NCBI GenBank assembly: GCA_902806575.1
Contig: CADCXD010000002.1
Span: forward strand, 3,844,001 to 3,908,000
DNA from: Jackrogersella multiformis
Taxonomy: Eukaryota; Ascomycota; Sordariomycetes; Xylariales; Hypoxylaceae
DNA: 64,000 nt
Direction of reading: 5' to 3'
Shown: in pieces, positions 1-12,226 of the stretch
Position numbering within the stretch: the first letter of the stretch is position 1
Layout: each line of letters begins with the position of its first letter
The notes under the pieces: generated by a model
The model's input: the letters and a program-made list of their open reading frames with translations, nothing else
Databases searched by the model: none
What the model was told of the DNA's origin: nothing
Translations under genes and position numbers: made by a program

Positions 1-1279
1 CGGAGGTATGTGATTCACCGTTTCAAAATATGCAGCGGTGGGAACGCTGATCTTCTCAGGAGAATTGGAACGACTATGCTTCTCAATATGCGGCTGCAGA
101 AACTCGTCAAATAGATGAACTGTGCCGCAGAATAGACAGTGCCAAATTGTCCGCATGCGCATCGCTACTCCGAGGAGGGATTCTTTGCACTGTCGGCCTG
201 TCCGCGAAGAGCCTCTCAGCTAAGATGGGGGGCCAGAATTGTCATGCTGAAATTACCTTTCAGGACAATGTGAAGTGGCTCGCCCGGTTCCGTCTAGCGA
301 ACATCTCATCACCTCCACTAGAAGCTCGTGATTACATACTTCGGAGCGAGGCGGCTACCATGAGCTTCCTACAGAAGCACACACGTATTCCGTCGCCGAA
401 AATCTTCGATTGGGCATGCGAATCTGATCCAGCCAATCCTTTAGGACAAGTTGGCTACATTCTGATGGAAAAGATGGCGGGAAGGCCTTTAGATTGGCAA
501 AACGCAAGTCCACCGCAGAAAGAAAGGGTCATGCAGCAGCTAGTTGATATTTCCTCGAGATTGAGAAGCACCCGTTTGATGCAAGTGGCTCATTAATCTC
601 ATCAAGAGATACGACGGCATTCGAGATACAGGGTTTTGCTCAACATGGCACATACTGCCTTGGAACCAAAGGACCCCTAGGTCCATTCTACTCCTCAAAA
701 GAAGCGGCTCGCGTCGCTGTCAAACTATATCTTTCAATGATAGCAAGCGGCGAGATTGGGGCTACCTATCCGATTGACGTTTTTCTGGTGCACCGTTTTC
801 GCATGGACGTTCTGAATAATGATAATATGGGAAATGATGACTTATCAGAGGAGTTTTTCCTCAAGCACCCAGACGACAAGGGCGATCATATTCTTGTGAA
901 CGAAACTTTCGATATCGTTGGCCTCATAGACTGGGAGTGGTGTAAGACTGTTTCAAAGGGAGATGCCTTCTCCTCGCCATGTATGATGTGGCCCGTTGCG
1001 AAGTTCTACGACGGCTCTAACGAACTTGCCGACGAAGAACTGCGACTAGCTGCGATCTTCCGCGAAAGGGGTCGCGGGGATCTAGCTGACTTCGTTATGG
1101 GAGGCAGAAAAGTGCAGAGATTCTTCTTCGCCCTTGGTGCTGGCAGTGGATCTCATAACGATCTAAAAACATTGGTCGATCTGTTCATGAGTCTCAAACG
1201 AGCCTTCAACAGTGAAGAGGAAGAATGGGAAGAATGGAAGAGTGATGAGTTATTGCAAATGCTCATGCGGAAAAATTAG
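1..1279 (+). CDS. APH-family (aminoglycoside phosphotransferase-like) kinase, 5' partial, with one frameshift
   Basis: The window opens inside this gene. A canonical intron spans 6-59 (GTATGT donor, CTGAT branch, CAG acceptor) and the frame resumes at 60. The protein shows the usual fungal APH landmarks: GGQNCHAEITF and WLARFRL (N lobe), GYILMEKMAGRPL (hinge), HPDDKGDHILVNE (catalytic loop; the usual HxDxxxxN is degenerate, with D-H-I-L-V-N kept) and IVGLIDWEW (metal-binding D). The frame breaks near 550: residues up to QQLVDI read in one frame, and FLEIEKHPFDASGSL and all that follows read in the next. One missing T in the T run at 550-552 explains it. It is either a decayed gene or a sequence error. 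Members of this family act as small-molecule kinases of mostly unknown substrate. Stop at 1277-1279. Family call firm; substrate unknown. Confidence 0.8.
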
Positions 1280-1554
1280 GGAAAAGGTGGGACTTGCTTC
1301 CGTCAAACCTGCTGTAATTATAAGGAACTCATGCGCTATAGAGTGGATTCTAGTTGTCATCTACAGGGGATGTATTAAAGACAGTATGAATATTTGAGCA
1401 CTGTGCAATCACACAGTACATACCTATATTATATGACCCGCCGTCATATCTCACTATTTCTTCACTCTACTACCTCTCTATCTGGAGCATCTTACGTAGA
1501 TCATCCTCATAAAAATGACTCTGATATACGCCCAGTAAGGCGGACCTAGCCATT

Positions 1555-3718
1555 ATGCAATTTACATCAAGAACACCTCATACTTGCGAACATTGCCAAC
1601 ATATCACCATTGATATCGGACTTAACAACAGTATTACGCAGCTCAGCTGCGGGGTTGATGAAGCAGTTGCTGCCGACCAAGCTGGCTGTCCTCTATTCCA
1701 TACTCTCATCAACAGCATTAAGAAGGGCGGTAGACTTGACGATGGTCTCGTCCCGCGTCGCAACCTGGAGTTCGCTGTACGATATGAGAAAGAAAACTTG
1801 CCCAATTTTGTTGCGGCGCTCGTTCTCATAGTGCGCGAAAAACAAGACAAGGCGGAAAATGTTGACGTTCTTGGTCTGACTCGTTTATCGCTTTGGACAG
1901 TTGAAGGTATTAGCGATGCGTTCGTTACTTTTATCAAAGTGCCTCTCTGTACTCTCCTGTTGATTCGCCTTTTTGACATTTGTATTCTTAGACAATGCTG
2001 CCTCGGTCGACATCACCACTCGACCTTACGAGCTCGATTATGCTTCCCCTGCCAGTGTAGAGTTTGCTTGCAGCTGTATTCAATCATGTCAGAATGGCCA
2101 CGAGGAATGCAGACGATCAACGGGTGATATAATGGCTCGTCATGGACCAGCATCGATCGACCCCGACGCAATTCCTTCCCGCCTCTTGTGCTTAACTAAG
2201 AGAGATTCAGTACTTCATGTCAAATTAATTGGCCGGGGGCTACCATCAGACATCCAAAAGGGGATGGTATCGCACCAGGGGTTCGCAATCCTATCTTACT
2301 GCTGGGGAGGACCGCAACCGGTGCAGTTGACTCGCGATAGCGTGAACAGCTTTGGAGAAGGTATCCCGGTAACCCAGCTACCGAAGAGTCTCCGCGATGC
2401 GGCGTGGTTTACCAATGAAATGGGTTTGGGATATCTGTGGATTGATGCTCTCTGCATCTTTCAAGATGACCCCGAAGACAAGATCCGCGAAATTACCCGC
2501 ATGGAGCTCTACTATGGGCAAAGTACAGTGACAATCTGCGCTGCCTCGGCATCTAGGTGCTCAGAGGGCTTCCTCATGTCGCGCGAGGAATACGCTTCGA
2601 ATTACAGTATCGGGCCTATACAGATCCAAGTTAAAACCTCGTCGGGCGCCGTTGGCTCTGTTCAGGCCATAGCTGAGTCGGACGATTTCAACATATGGAG
2701 ACCTCCAGAGCCGATAACATTACGGGGGTGGACTCTCCAGGAGGCTTTGTTGTCACGTCGCATTCTCATTTTTTCTTCTCGTCACCTGTATTTCACTTGT
2801 ACGGTGGCCAATGCCAGTTGCGGTGGTCTTGAGCCAATCTTGAAACCTCGAGTGATGACGAACTTCGAGTCTCGGGTCGTCGGTGTGCATACGCTCTCTG
2901 CATTGCGGAACTATCCCGTTGGCAACGTGTGGGATAACATCGTAAACAACTACACGAAAAGGCAGTTGGGGTTTGCTGCAGACAAGTTGCCCGCGGTTTC
3001 GGCCCTGGCTTCGAGTCTCATCCCCATGGCCAAGGACCGAAATCAGAAGATGGTCTACCTTGCAGGCCTTATGCTAGATAGTTCAGATATCGATAATTAT
3101 GCTTGGCGAACCGAATTTCTCTGGAGGGTGCACCAGACGCAGAGCACCAGTCGCATTCCTACTGGGTCACCGTCGTGGAGTTGGTCTTCAGTAGACGGCC
3201 GTGTAATCGCGTGGCGCTCATCCCAGCCAGGAGACTGGACCAATACAGATGAGATACAGTTATGCGAATATGGGGTTGAACTTGAGAGTGAAATAGCACC
3301 ATTCAGTGCTGTCAAGGGAGGTTTCGTCAAGATCCACGCCAGGACTAAAGACCTAGCCACCATTAAAGCCGCAAGTTTTAACTACAAGATTTCGATTGAA
3401 TGCGATCCCAGTATCAAGCTGGAAGACCCCAACCAAGTTTTACTTGTACTGAGTCCGGATACAGCAGAAGGGGCGCGCATCGTTGACAGGGGCATTCAAG
3501 GAGAACAACCTGTGATCCTTGTCGAATTCATCCCGTTCTATGAAAAGAGAATCTCCCCCACAGGGCTCATTGTATCCAAGCTATTAAATACAGACACCTA
3601 TGCCCGTGTGGGCATGTTCGAGTTTCAGCAACCAGATAAAAGCCAAACGACGGCGGAAATAAATATAAGAAGAGCTTTATTTACCGGTTCGTTATCTCAA
3701 GATATCATCATAGTTTAA
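1555..3718 (+). CDS. HET domain (heterokaryon incompatibility) protein
   Basis: Exons 1555-1906 and 1992-3718 (692 aa). The 85-bp intron has a GTATTA donor and a TTAG acceptor and is the frame-preserving choice; it joins an N-terminal region beginning with a CEHCQ cysteine pair to the conserved TTRPYELDYASPASVEFA stretch. The HET domain starts near residue 215 with FAILSYCWGG and includes WIDALCIFQDD (about 267) and RGWTLQEALLSRR. The length and layout (N-terminal variable part, HET core, long C-terminal region) fit standalone fungal HET proteins. HET domains trigger regulated cell death on non-self contact in fungi; whether this one has that role cannot be told from sequence. A decayed APH gene lies upstream and an NLR-type gene lies on the same side of the window. 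Confidence 0.92.
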
Positions 3719-5137
3719 TCAGATTATATTTAAAATTTTGAAACCGGAATGTGTACTCAAATATTTCAAGCTGGTGTTGTTATTTTATGTCAGGGAATAA
3801 GTGCCCTTAGCGTTTTAAATGTGCCACTGGGTGAGAGGTAGTAGAATGACTACCTAGGTACCTAGGTACCTAAGGTATTGACGCCTGACTCTTTTCTAAT
3901 AGCTTGTGGTCTTCGGCCCCCTTTATATACAGCTGGAGGCTCCTTATAAGGGACCCCTAAAGTCCTCTCCACTATTGTCCCGTGACGTTTTATCAACGTG
4001 TCTAATTCTTATTATCTTTTTACATCAATATAATAGATAGTTATTGCAATTGTAACACTTGCTCTAATTATCGATATTGCCACTGCTACTATTATGATAT
4101 AGGTTACCGTATTAAGATGAGACGCGTCAACGTCTGTTCCCTCGCGTCCGAACCACCGCCCCCGGCCTCCGAGTCTCCCACCTTCCCTAGCATGCTATTG
4201 CTATCATCGTGTTTAGAGTATTAACAAAGATTTCGATGCACGATGGTCACTTACAGTTCTTTTCTGGGGTGGGTGGGAGGCCCCGAGGTTTTATGACCTT
4301 TGTGGGCGGAATCCGGATCGCTGGCTCTTGTGGCGGCGCCAGCTCCCCTGTTGGGAGGAGTGGCTGCGAAGGCGCAGGACTACATATCGTAAGTCAGCGA
4401 CATTATGTTGTAGATAAGAAGAGTATTGGCATACTTTGCGAGTGCCACGATAAGAAATACCACTGCCGGAGACCGACAGGACGCCGGAGTACAGCTGTAT
4501 TATTCATGGTCAAAATTACAAAGTAGTTTAATGGTATTTGTTTTTAGGATGAGGGGTCGATGGCGATGGTAGAGAAATAAAAAGAGAGTGATAAAAACAG
4601 AATACATCTATCATATTTTCTGCACTTTCTTCGGGCTATCTTGTAGCAATTAGTTTTGAAATCGATTTGAATTGCTCAGTTAAGAGTTACATTTCTCTAG
4701 TGTGAAAAATGATCAATATAATATACCTAGGTAGAGAACGAACCGTGGCTTATATATATTTCTAAGAACATGTAACACAATGGAAATCAGAGACGTTCCT
4801 CTAAGTCACTTTCCTTAGGTACCTAGGTAGGTATCTTGTTGAGCACAAAGTTAGAGTTTCAAACCTTGATGAGGCTTAGGTAGAGTAAGTGTAAGTTGCT
4901 AAGTTAAAATTATAAAGTTATGGTCGGCTAATTATTAGGTTAGTTAAGTTATCTCCATTAAGAGCACATCCTCAGTCAGAATTATATATTAAATGGTGGT
5001 TGCAACCCAGCATCTCTGGTTCTAATTATCACATACTTACCTACCGGAAGATATCCTGACTCTCACATTCAAAGGAAGAGCAACGCAGCCAAAACACGAC
5101 ACTCCATATAATATTTCCTACATCATTACATAATAAG
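3719..5137. other. Intergenic, no recognised gene; CCTAGGTACC motifs
   Basis: No open frame here looks like a gene. The frame at 4209-4526 has a non-ATG start and no recognisable family. The stretch carries several copies of the dispersed palindromic motif, at 3851-3877, about 4726-4735 and 4815-4834. Confidence 0.6.
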
Positions 5138-5797
5138 ATGGGGGGAATAGTATCGCGACTTCGCTTAACCACGTTGTGTTTCCCCACAGTGGGCGACGCG
5201 CCTCCTGCATACACCGCCCTCGATACAAATCAGAGGATACCACGACCAGCAACGACCGGCGACTTCTATTTCCAGTGTAAATTACAGCCGACTCTAATTT
5301 TCTATCTTTCTCCCATTCGAACCAAGGAGGAGCAAGGCAAATGGCCATGGTTCGCTCGGCTACATATCAAATGTGAAAACATACCTCAGCTTATGCGGGA
5401 GGGCTTCTACTGGACGACAGACAACGTTATGTGGGAGGAAGGGTTCTTCACAGAGACCGCTTAAAATTGGTCCCATTACCGCCCTGAAGTAGTACAACAA
5501 TTTATCGAACGGGAGGGATGGAGCATGACGAGGCACTACTTTCTACGAGATATGCAACACGACCCGCCGACATGGGCTGGCCATCTCCAAATCCATGCCG
5601 CAACCAACGGCATTATAAGTAGTTTCAAACTTGGGGATATATCTATCGAGAACGTATACGGGGCTACGGGTAGAAGTGCTAATGGGGAAGACGTGTACAA
5701 CTTTGAGAGACACAACCCGAACAATACTTTCAACGCAGTCTATGACGACATTGCAATGGATGGTTGGTGGCCGTGGCCTAGGAAGGAGCCAAAGTAG
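5138..5797 (+). pseudogene. Hypothetical protein gene with one in-frame TAA
   Basis: A single reading frame runs from an ATG at 5138 to a TAG at 5795-5797, broken only by TAA at 5462-5464. The 108 residues before the stop and the stretch after it (beginning NWSHYRPEVVQQFIEREGWS) look like one protein: both are rich in W, Y, F and charged residues. No frame change is needed to join them. I do not recognise the family, and no signal peptide or membrane segment is visible. The stop could have arisen from CAA by a C-to-T change, or an unrecognised intron could remove it. A spliced or shorter gene model is possible. The call rests on frame continuity only. Confidence 0.5.
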
Positions 5798-7260
5798 GGA
5801 AGGGGGCGTGTTGATGTTCATTAGGTCATCTTTAGGTTGAGTTCAAAGGTTATCAATTGTGTGCAATGGCAGGCAGTGAAAGTTTATATGGCATCATACT
5901 TTGTGTCACCTCCTAACCTAGTGCAGTGCATGTTTGGAATTGGCAAGCGATATCTACCTCCTAAGTACTTAGGTACCTAGGTATACAATATTCAAAGTTT
6001 GAAAGCTCTGTCAGTGTTTATGACGTTATGAGGTAGGTTAATTTATTACGTTCATTTAGGAAGTCATCATGTATTGGATTTACCTTCGGTAGGTGCTTTG
6101 ATAGAAATATAATTGTCTCGTGGGAAGTCGGACTGGACTGCGTCATCCATGTTTTGGTGTCTGCGATGGTTTAAACTATATTAACGTCTCATAACGTAAT
6201 ATTCCAGTCAATTTGCTCTTGAATAAAACACATGTGTAGTTCGTTCAAAGTCACGAAATATCATGTGTAAGATCATAGGTAGGTAGTATCAAACGAGCAA
6301 TACTACAATTACCTACTGCTATCTCGGCCTATATTTACTAATGTAGGATAGCTCTTCGTTAATAATGTGTGAAGTAGTCTAGACTCTCCATCAATCCGAA
6401 ATACCACTAGGGAAGCGATCGCGAGGTCTAGAATTGTTCCTAAGGTAGTAGGCCCTTAGAAAGCTTATATCTTATAAGATGTCTTACACAGCATGGTAGC
6501 CAATCAAAGCACCTACAGTTAGTTGAATGTTGCATAAAGATTTCCTAATAAGGTACCACCCCTAGATTTGATTGGTCATTTATTTATAGACCGGATTACA
6601 TCCAGTAAATACTAGGTACTTAGGTAGTTGATGCGCCGCCTGGGTAGAAAGTGAGTGAGTCTTCTGGATTTGAACAGTTAATTGATCCTCTACTACCTAA
6701 GTACCTAGGTACATAATATGCATTCATTTTACCATGGATGGATGTCTAGCCAACAAGATCGCTGCTATTCCGGCTTAATACTCATTGTATTTCAACTGGT
6801 CCTAGTTTAACTAACGTAACTAAATGGGGCAGGAGGAGAAGGCCAAGATAAAGCTGCAAGATTTAATTGGCTACTTAGGACCTCGGAGCCCCATAAACAA
6901 CTGGTAGCATTGCCTATTTAAGATATTCTCCATGGGGTTATTGATCTTATCATATCCGGGTAGGCATCTAGGTTGATAAGGAGAATAACAGCGTGACATA
7001 AACCGCGATAAGTACTAAGAATGGTTAGATATTGACCTGGGTAATCTTTCTTCTTGTTATAAACTGTTATAAATTGCATGATGCTAATTCGCGTCCGCGT
7101 CATTGTGGCCAAAGGTCTCGGCTTCCCCCTTGCCTAAAACGTAAATATAGAGCCGACTTCGATAGATAATATGAACGCCTTTTTCTTTATTCCAACTTCT
7201 TGATCGTTCGTTCACTTGTCGTTCACTTAGCAATTGGTAGAGGATAGGTCTGCCTTCGCG
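5798..7260. other. Intergenic, AT-rich; dispersed palindrome copies
   Basis: No gene seen. This holds the upstream region of the OPT transporter. Copies of the TACCTAGGTA-type motif lie at 5960-5985, 6612-6628 and 6691-6713. Confidence 0.6.
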
Positions 7261-9897
7261 ATGATGACCGAGAAGCATACTCCGGTGCCGGATAATGGCG
7301 CTGGAGACAAGAAGATTAGCGATGACCTGCCAAATGATCTCGAGACCAAGAACCAATTTACGGCCAACCACGACGTCGAGATCGCCGATGGACATCTATA
7401 CGATCTTGAAGTCGATATAGATGGCGTTATTGCCTTGGCTGACGAGGAAGCCGACTACGATGCCGACACTAGTCCATTCCCGGCCGTGCGGGCTGTCGTA
7501 CCAGAGACGGACGACCCCGGAATGCCAGTGAATACCCTCAGGGCCTGGTTACTTGGTATCATATTCGTGTTCTTGGGGTCCGGAGTCAATCAGTTTTTCT
7601 CCCTGCGTTATCCTAGCGTCCATATCGTGTCTCTCGTTGCAGAACTACTCGCTTATCCTCTGGGAGTCGCTATGGCGAAGCTTCTGCCCATCAGTCGATT
7701 CAATCCCGATCATCATTTTAACATCAAAGAGCATGCCTTAGTCACCATCATGAGCAATGTTTCCTTTGGATTTGGCTCTGCCGACGCGACAAACATTGTC
7801 CAGGCTGCTAAGTTCTACGGATTCGATATGCCGCCTGGATTCTCCGTGATGGTGGTCATTTGCTGTCAGCTGTGCGGCTATGGCATTGCTGGCCTCTCGC
7901 GGTCACTTCTTGTCCAGCCAGCTACGATGATATGGCCGGGTGTGCTCGGAAATATCGCGCTGTTGAGTTCTATTCATTCACGGGCTAACGCGGTGGCCAA
8001 TGGATGGAAAATTACCCGCATCAGGTTCTTCATGATCATAGGGACTGCTGCTTTCGTGTGGTACTGGTTCCCCGGCTTAATATTCACGGGCTTGAGTTAT
8101 TTTACGTGGATATGCTGGATCGCACCAGAAAATCTGGTCGTGAATCAGGTTTTCGGGATGGTAACAGGTCTAGGATTATTCCCCCTGACCTTTGACTGGT
8201 CCATGGTCGTATATAATACGAATCCGCTGCTGAGCCCTCATTGGGCGGCCCTCAACGTCTTCGTGGGATTTGCTATATTTTTTTGGATCGTCACGCCCGG
8301 CATTTTCTATACCAATACGTGGTTCACGTCCTACCTACCTCTCTGCACGGCAGATGTATACGATCGCTTTGGGCAGCTTTACGATACAGCGAAAATTATC
8401 ACCAACAACCAGTTTGATGAAGAGAAGTATAAGGCATACTCACCGCCGTACTTGCCTGCGACTTTCGCGTTCGTTTACGGTCTTTCTTTCGCATCAATTA
8501 CCAGGTAGGTTCTAAAACCACATTAATTTGTTACTTCATAACGAAAATGCTGACGAGGAGTAACAGTGTTCTATCGCATGTCTACTTTTTCCACTGGGAT
8601 GAAATAAAACATGCAGTCCGCGGAACTCTCAAGCTCGACATACATGCACGGCTCATGAAGAGCTATAAGGATGCTCCCTGGTGGTGGTGGTCTGCGATTG
8701 TGCTGATAACCTTCGGAATGAGTGTCGCCATGACAGAGGTTTACCACACAGGACTTCCAGTGTACGGTATCGTGATTGCGTTTGTAATCGGAGCTATCTA
8801 CATGGTGCCTTGTGGGATGATCCAGGGGGTGACAAATGTCGACGCTAATCAACTGAACGTTTTATCAGAGTTCATAGGTGGATACATGTTTCAGGGAAAG
8901 CCGATCGCCAATATCCTATTCAAGGCTCTATCGCAAGATGTGGTGGGCCAGGGATTGTACTTTGCCGCTGACATGAAGCTTGGTCACTATTTGAAGATTC
9001 CGCCTCGTACTCTGTTCTGGGCCCAAGGCTTAGCTACCGTGCTCGGCGCCTTAACACAAGTTGGTGTTACGCTGGTAAGTGCTCTTCATGCCATTTCTAT
9101 TTCTATTTCTATTTCATGTCCTCTATCGTTGCCTTCCATCGTTATCACAGTCCGTCCGGGGCCACTTAGCTCGAGACGTGACCCTATATCGTACCGAATC
9201 TTTTATAGTATATTTCTAGGCAAATTTCACTAACTTTGGATATTCTAGTGGATGTTGGGACACGTGGACGGTATATGCTCTGAGGATCAGCCCAACGGCT
9301 TCTCTTGTCCGCAAGGACGAACCGTGTACAGTAGTTCTGTCATCTGGGGTTTGGTTGGTCCCGCGCGCCTCTACTCCGTTGGCATGATATACAGTGGCTT
9401 ATTACATTTCTTCTGGATTGGTCTGATCCTGCCGCCAATTACGTATTTTATTTGGAAGAAGACTGGCAGCGAGTTTGTCCGCAAGATCAACTGGCCCCTC
9501 ATCTTCGTCGGCACGTACAACGTCCCACCGGCGACAGGTATCAACTACAGCAGTTGGTATATCGTCAACCTCATCTTCAACAAAATCATCTACAAGAGGT
9601 TCTACGGCTGGTGGACCAAGTATAACTACGTCCTCGCTGCGGCATTAGACACAGGTCTCGCCGTCAGCGGCATTGTTATATTCTTCGCCGTGACATACGG
9701 GGCGAACAAGCAATTTCCCGATTGGTGGGGCAATACAGTGTAAGCATCTAGCATCTCCTATCATTCCACGTTGATTCACAGTCGTGATATGCTGACAGCT
9801 TTGTAGGTGGAAAAATACCGCAGATGGGCTAGGGCTTCCGTGGTTGCCTATGCCGGATGTTGGATACTTTGGACCGGCGAATGGGACATGGACTTGA
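7261..9897 (+). CDS. OPT family oligopeptide transporter
   Basis: Four exons: 7261-8504, 8567-9074, 9249-9739 and 9807-9897 (777 aa). All introns are canonical (GTAGGT, GTAAGT and GTAAGC donors; a perfect GCTGAC branch in the third). The start is the first ATG of the frame. A hydrophilic acidic tail of about 85 residues precedes a long polytopic membrane region from about residue 91. Recognisable OPT stretches include NQFFSLRYPS, FNIKEHALVTIMSNVSFG, WPGVLGNIALL, FDWSMVVYNTNPL, GIFYTNTWFTSYLPL, NVLSEFIGGYMFQGKPIAN and GPARLYSVGMIYSGLLHFFW. Length fits the family (about 700-900 aa). Members import small peptides or peptide-like metal chelates with protons; the substrate here is unknown. The second intron (174 bp) is long for the genome and carries a TTTCTA microsatellite. 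Confidence 0.93.
9094..9115. repeat. TTTCTA microsatellite inside OPT intron 2
   Basis: About three and a half tandem copies of a 6-bp TTTCTA unit lie inside the 174-bp intron. Confidence 0.7.
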
Positions 9898-11347
9898 TAG
9901 ACAAAAGAAGTAACTGTTGAGCGAGCACTGTGATTATTTTCAGGCTTCAAGTCTATCGTTGACCTTGTTGTATATAAGGCCCTCGATGCAGAGGTAGATG
10001 ACTGTTAAGTACCTTGGCTTTCATGTTATACTTAAGGAGTATTCATATACGAATAATAAACCAACATATATATTCACTCACCTAAAATAGGGGAATTTGT
10101 GACAGTGAGGGCAATACTGAGATATTTGACTGTGGTGCGGCACATGATTATCTGATCTCGAAAGACAGGTTCTTATAAGATACATACCTACCTACCCAGG
10201 TAGGTAGGTAATTAGGTTGTTTTATACGGAAATAGAATATGTTGAAGGTTTAGGAGAGTTAAGCATCACTTAAGATAATAGCAAATGATATCTCCTCGCT
10301 CTGCTTTCATTCTACAACAAATGGAGTATCTTAGTCTTTACAATATCTGCATAACCTTAGGTATAAACGTTAAGCATTTGTTATACAATAATAATTATAT
10401 ACAAGATCCGAGCTTCCGTATATCAGTATATAGGGTACTGCTGATAGGTTAAAGCCCAGAAGGTTACCTAGGTACGGAGATAACTTTAGTCAGCTTACTT
10501 AATTAATATCTGTAGTTGAGTTGGTTAACGAGAGAAAAAAATGTCTTAAGTGACGATGTTACAATGCCACTATTCTGAATATAGTATACCTACCTAGGTA
10601 GGTAGTATAGTGGGTAACTAGTCTTATAGTACCTGATCTATAGTAATTTAAGTATCTTTTCTGCATGGCGATGCTTGAATTATCACAGACCTTACTGCTG
10701 CTCCTTGACCACCTTTCCTGACCTTGTTATTATCGCCGCCGCTAACACTTTAGATAGGCAATATAGCTCACTCGATAGCTCACTAACAAGACTAGGTATT
10801 AACCCTTATGCCGGGTGTATCGAAAGTTAAACTGTAATCGACCTTATCGTCGACGAAAAAAGGTAGGTCATCCATCATATATGTGGCTCGCAGTTGGAAA
10901 AAGCCTAAACTGATACAAAATAGCATCACGACAAGAAAAGATACAAATTTAACTATGGGCCATGTACTGTAAGATTACCTAGGTACCCACTTTTCCTACT
11001 GTAATTATGGTAGGATAGTGGCATCGTGACACCGTGACTTAAGACACTTACACAGTGACTTTGGGCGTTCCGATCTCTAGATGCTAATGCAGTAAGATGC
11101 GCGTGAGCGATTAAAAACAAAGCATCTATGAGCAGGTGGCGCTCGCAAAAAGGAGGCCCAATTTTTTATCTAAGTTCGGGCTAGAAAAACGCAAGCTCTC
11201 TTGAATTATTTAAGATATGTTCATCTCCTATGTCTAGTAAAATTTTGCTTTCTAATTCTCCAACAGATTACGCGGAATATTAAAGCTAAAAACCTAGGTA
11301 CTTAAATATACGACTTCTACAACGTATTATCCTCATCAACAAACAAA
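9898..11347. other. Intergenic, AT-rich; dispersed palindrome copies
   Basis: No gene seen. Copies of the palindromic motif lie at 10184-10210, 10464-10475, 10585-10606, 10976-10987 and 11292-11304. The last is just upstream of the small secreted peptide gene. Confidence 0.6.
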
Positions 11348-11600
11348 ATGCAGCTTTCTCTCACCATTATTGCTACCTGCCTCCTTGCAGTAGTAACTGC
11401 TATGCCGGCAGGGTTTGAGCCACTGTCCGTCCTTGAACCAAGATGCCTCGCATCAGGTAGTAAGTTATCCTAGAAATCACTAACTATATATAGAGTATTA
11501 ACTTTGAGGCTTTCTAGCTGAGTGTGCCAGTAACCCGGACTCATGTTGTAGCGGTATTTGCGCGGAAGACCATGGCTGTGGTTGTTACTCGTGTAACTAA
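11348..11600 (+). CDS. Small secreted cysteine-rich (knottin-like) peptide
   Basis: Two short exons, 11348-11459 and 11518-11600, encode 64 residues. The 58-bp intron has a GTAAGT donor and a CTAG acceptor; an alternative GTAGTA donor 3 bp upstream also keeps frame. Residues 1-18 form a clear signal peptide ending VVTA. A short propeptide ends in LEPR, and the mature part holds eight cysteines at 33, 40, 47, 48, 52, 58, 60 and 63. The spacing C-x6-C-x6-CC-x3-C resembles the start of inhibitor cystine-knot peptides, followed by C-x5-C-x-C-x2-C. Such peptides in fungi include effectors, antimicrobials and toxins-like scaffolds; no function is claimed here. It stands alone between intergenic stretches. 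Without splicing the frame stops at 43 codons. Confidence 0.78.
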
Positions 11601-12226
11601 ATGGCCAGTCACCCTCAAAGACGAAATCTCATGACGTTAAATATACGGACGTACAGGTAATAAAAGAGACCATAGTCACACTGCTAGACTTGCTTCCTGT
11701 TCGGCCCTGTGGCCAACTCATAGTTGAGGAGTGGGCAGATAGATTCGTTTCACAATCATGTCTTTGTTTTTCAGTAAAAAAAACTTATATAACAATGGGA
11801 ATTCAGCTCAAAGCTGGGGATTTCATAGCATTAGCTTGAAGTCGAAAACACTCTTTATGTAATGATGGACAAGGCAGGTCTACACAAACACATGGAGTGT
11901 CTTTAATAAATTATTATGGAAATTTAAGACAGATTACCTTTTACATATGTAATTTTAGGTGCCAGGATCACCTGAATGGTGACCCCTATTAATTCCTAGG
12001 TTAGTCCAATACTAGTAACATTTAATAGTTCACCGAGTATCATCTCTTCGCCCTTTCCTCGCTATTAAGCAGTAAGTTGAAGGGTTTGAGCGATTTCTGG
12101 TGCTCAATGGTCGTAGTTTCAACCCATACATGGCGTATCCCCTTCTCTAGATCCTTGAGTTACCGGTACTTCAGCTTATAAACTTCTCGCCTGAGCATCC
12201 GAAGCTACCGGTAGTCGAGCTCAGGC
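11601..12226. other. Intergenic, between convergent genes; no gene seen
   Basis: This is the 3' region shared by the cysteine-rich peptide gene and the convergent membrane protein gene. ACCGGT-containing inverted stretches occur near 12160-12215. Nothing else was recognised. Confidence 0.5.

Noticed and set aside
4209..4526. 105-codon frame.
   Set aside because: Non-ATG start, odd composition, no family features and no splice-linked neighbours.
9645..9950. 101-codon minus frame over the OPT 3' end.
   Set aside because: It lies antisense to a well-supported exon and intron and has no family features.
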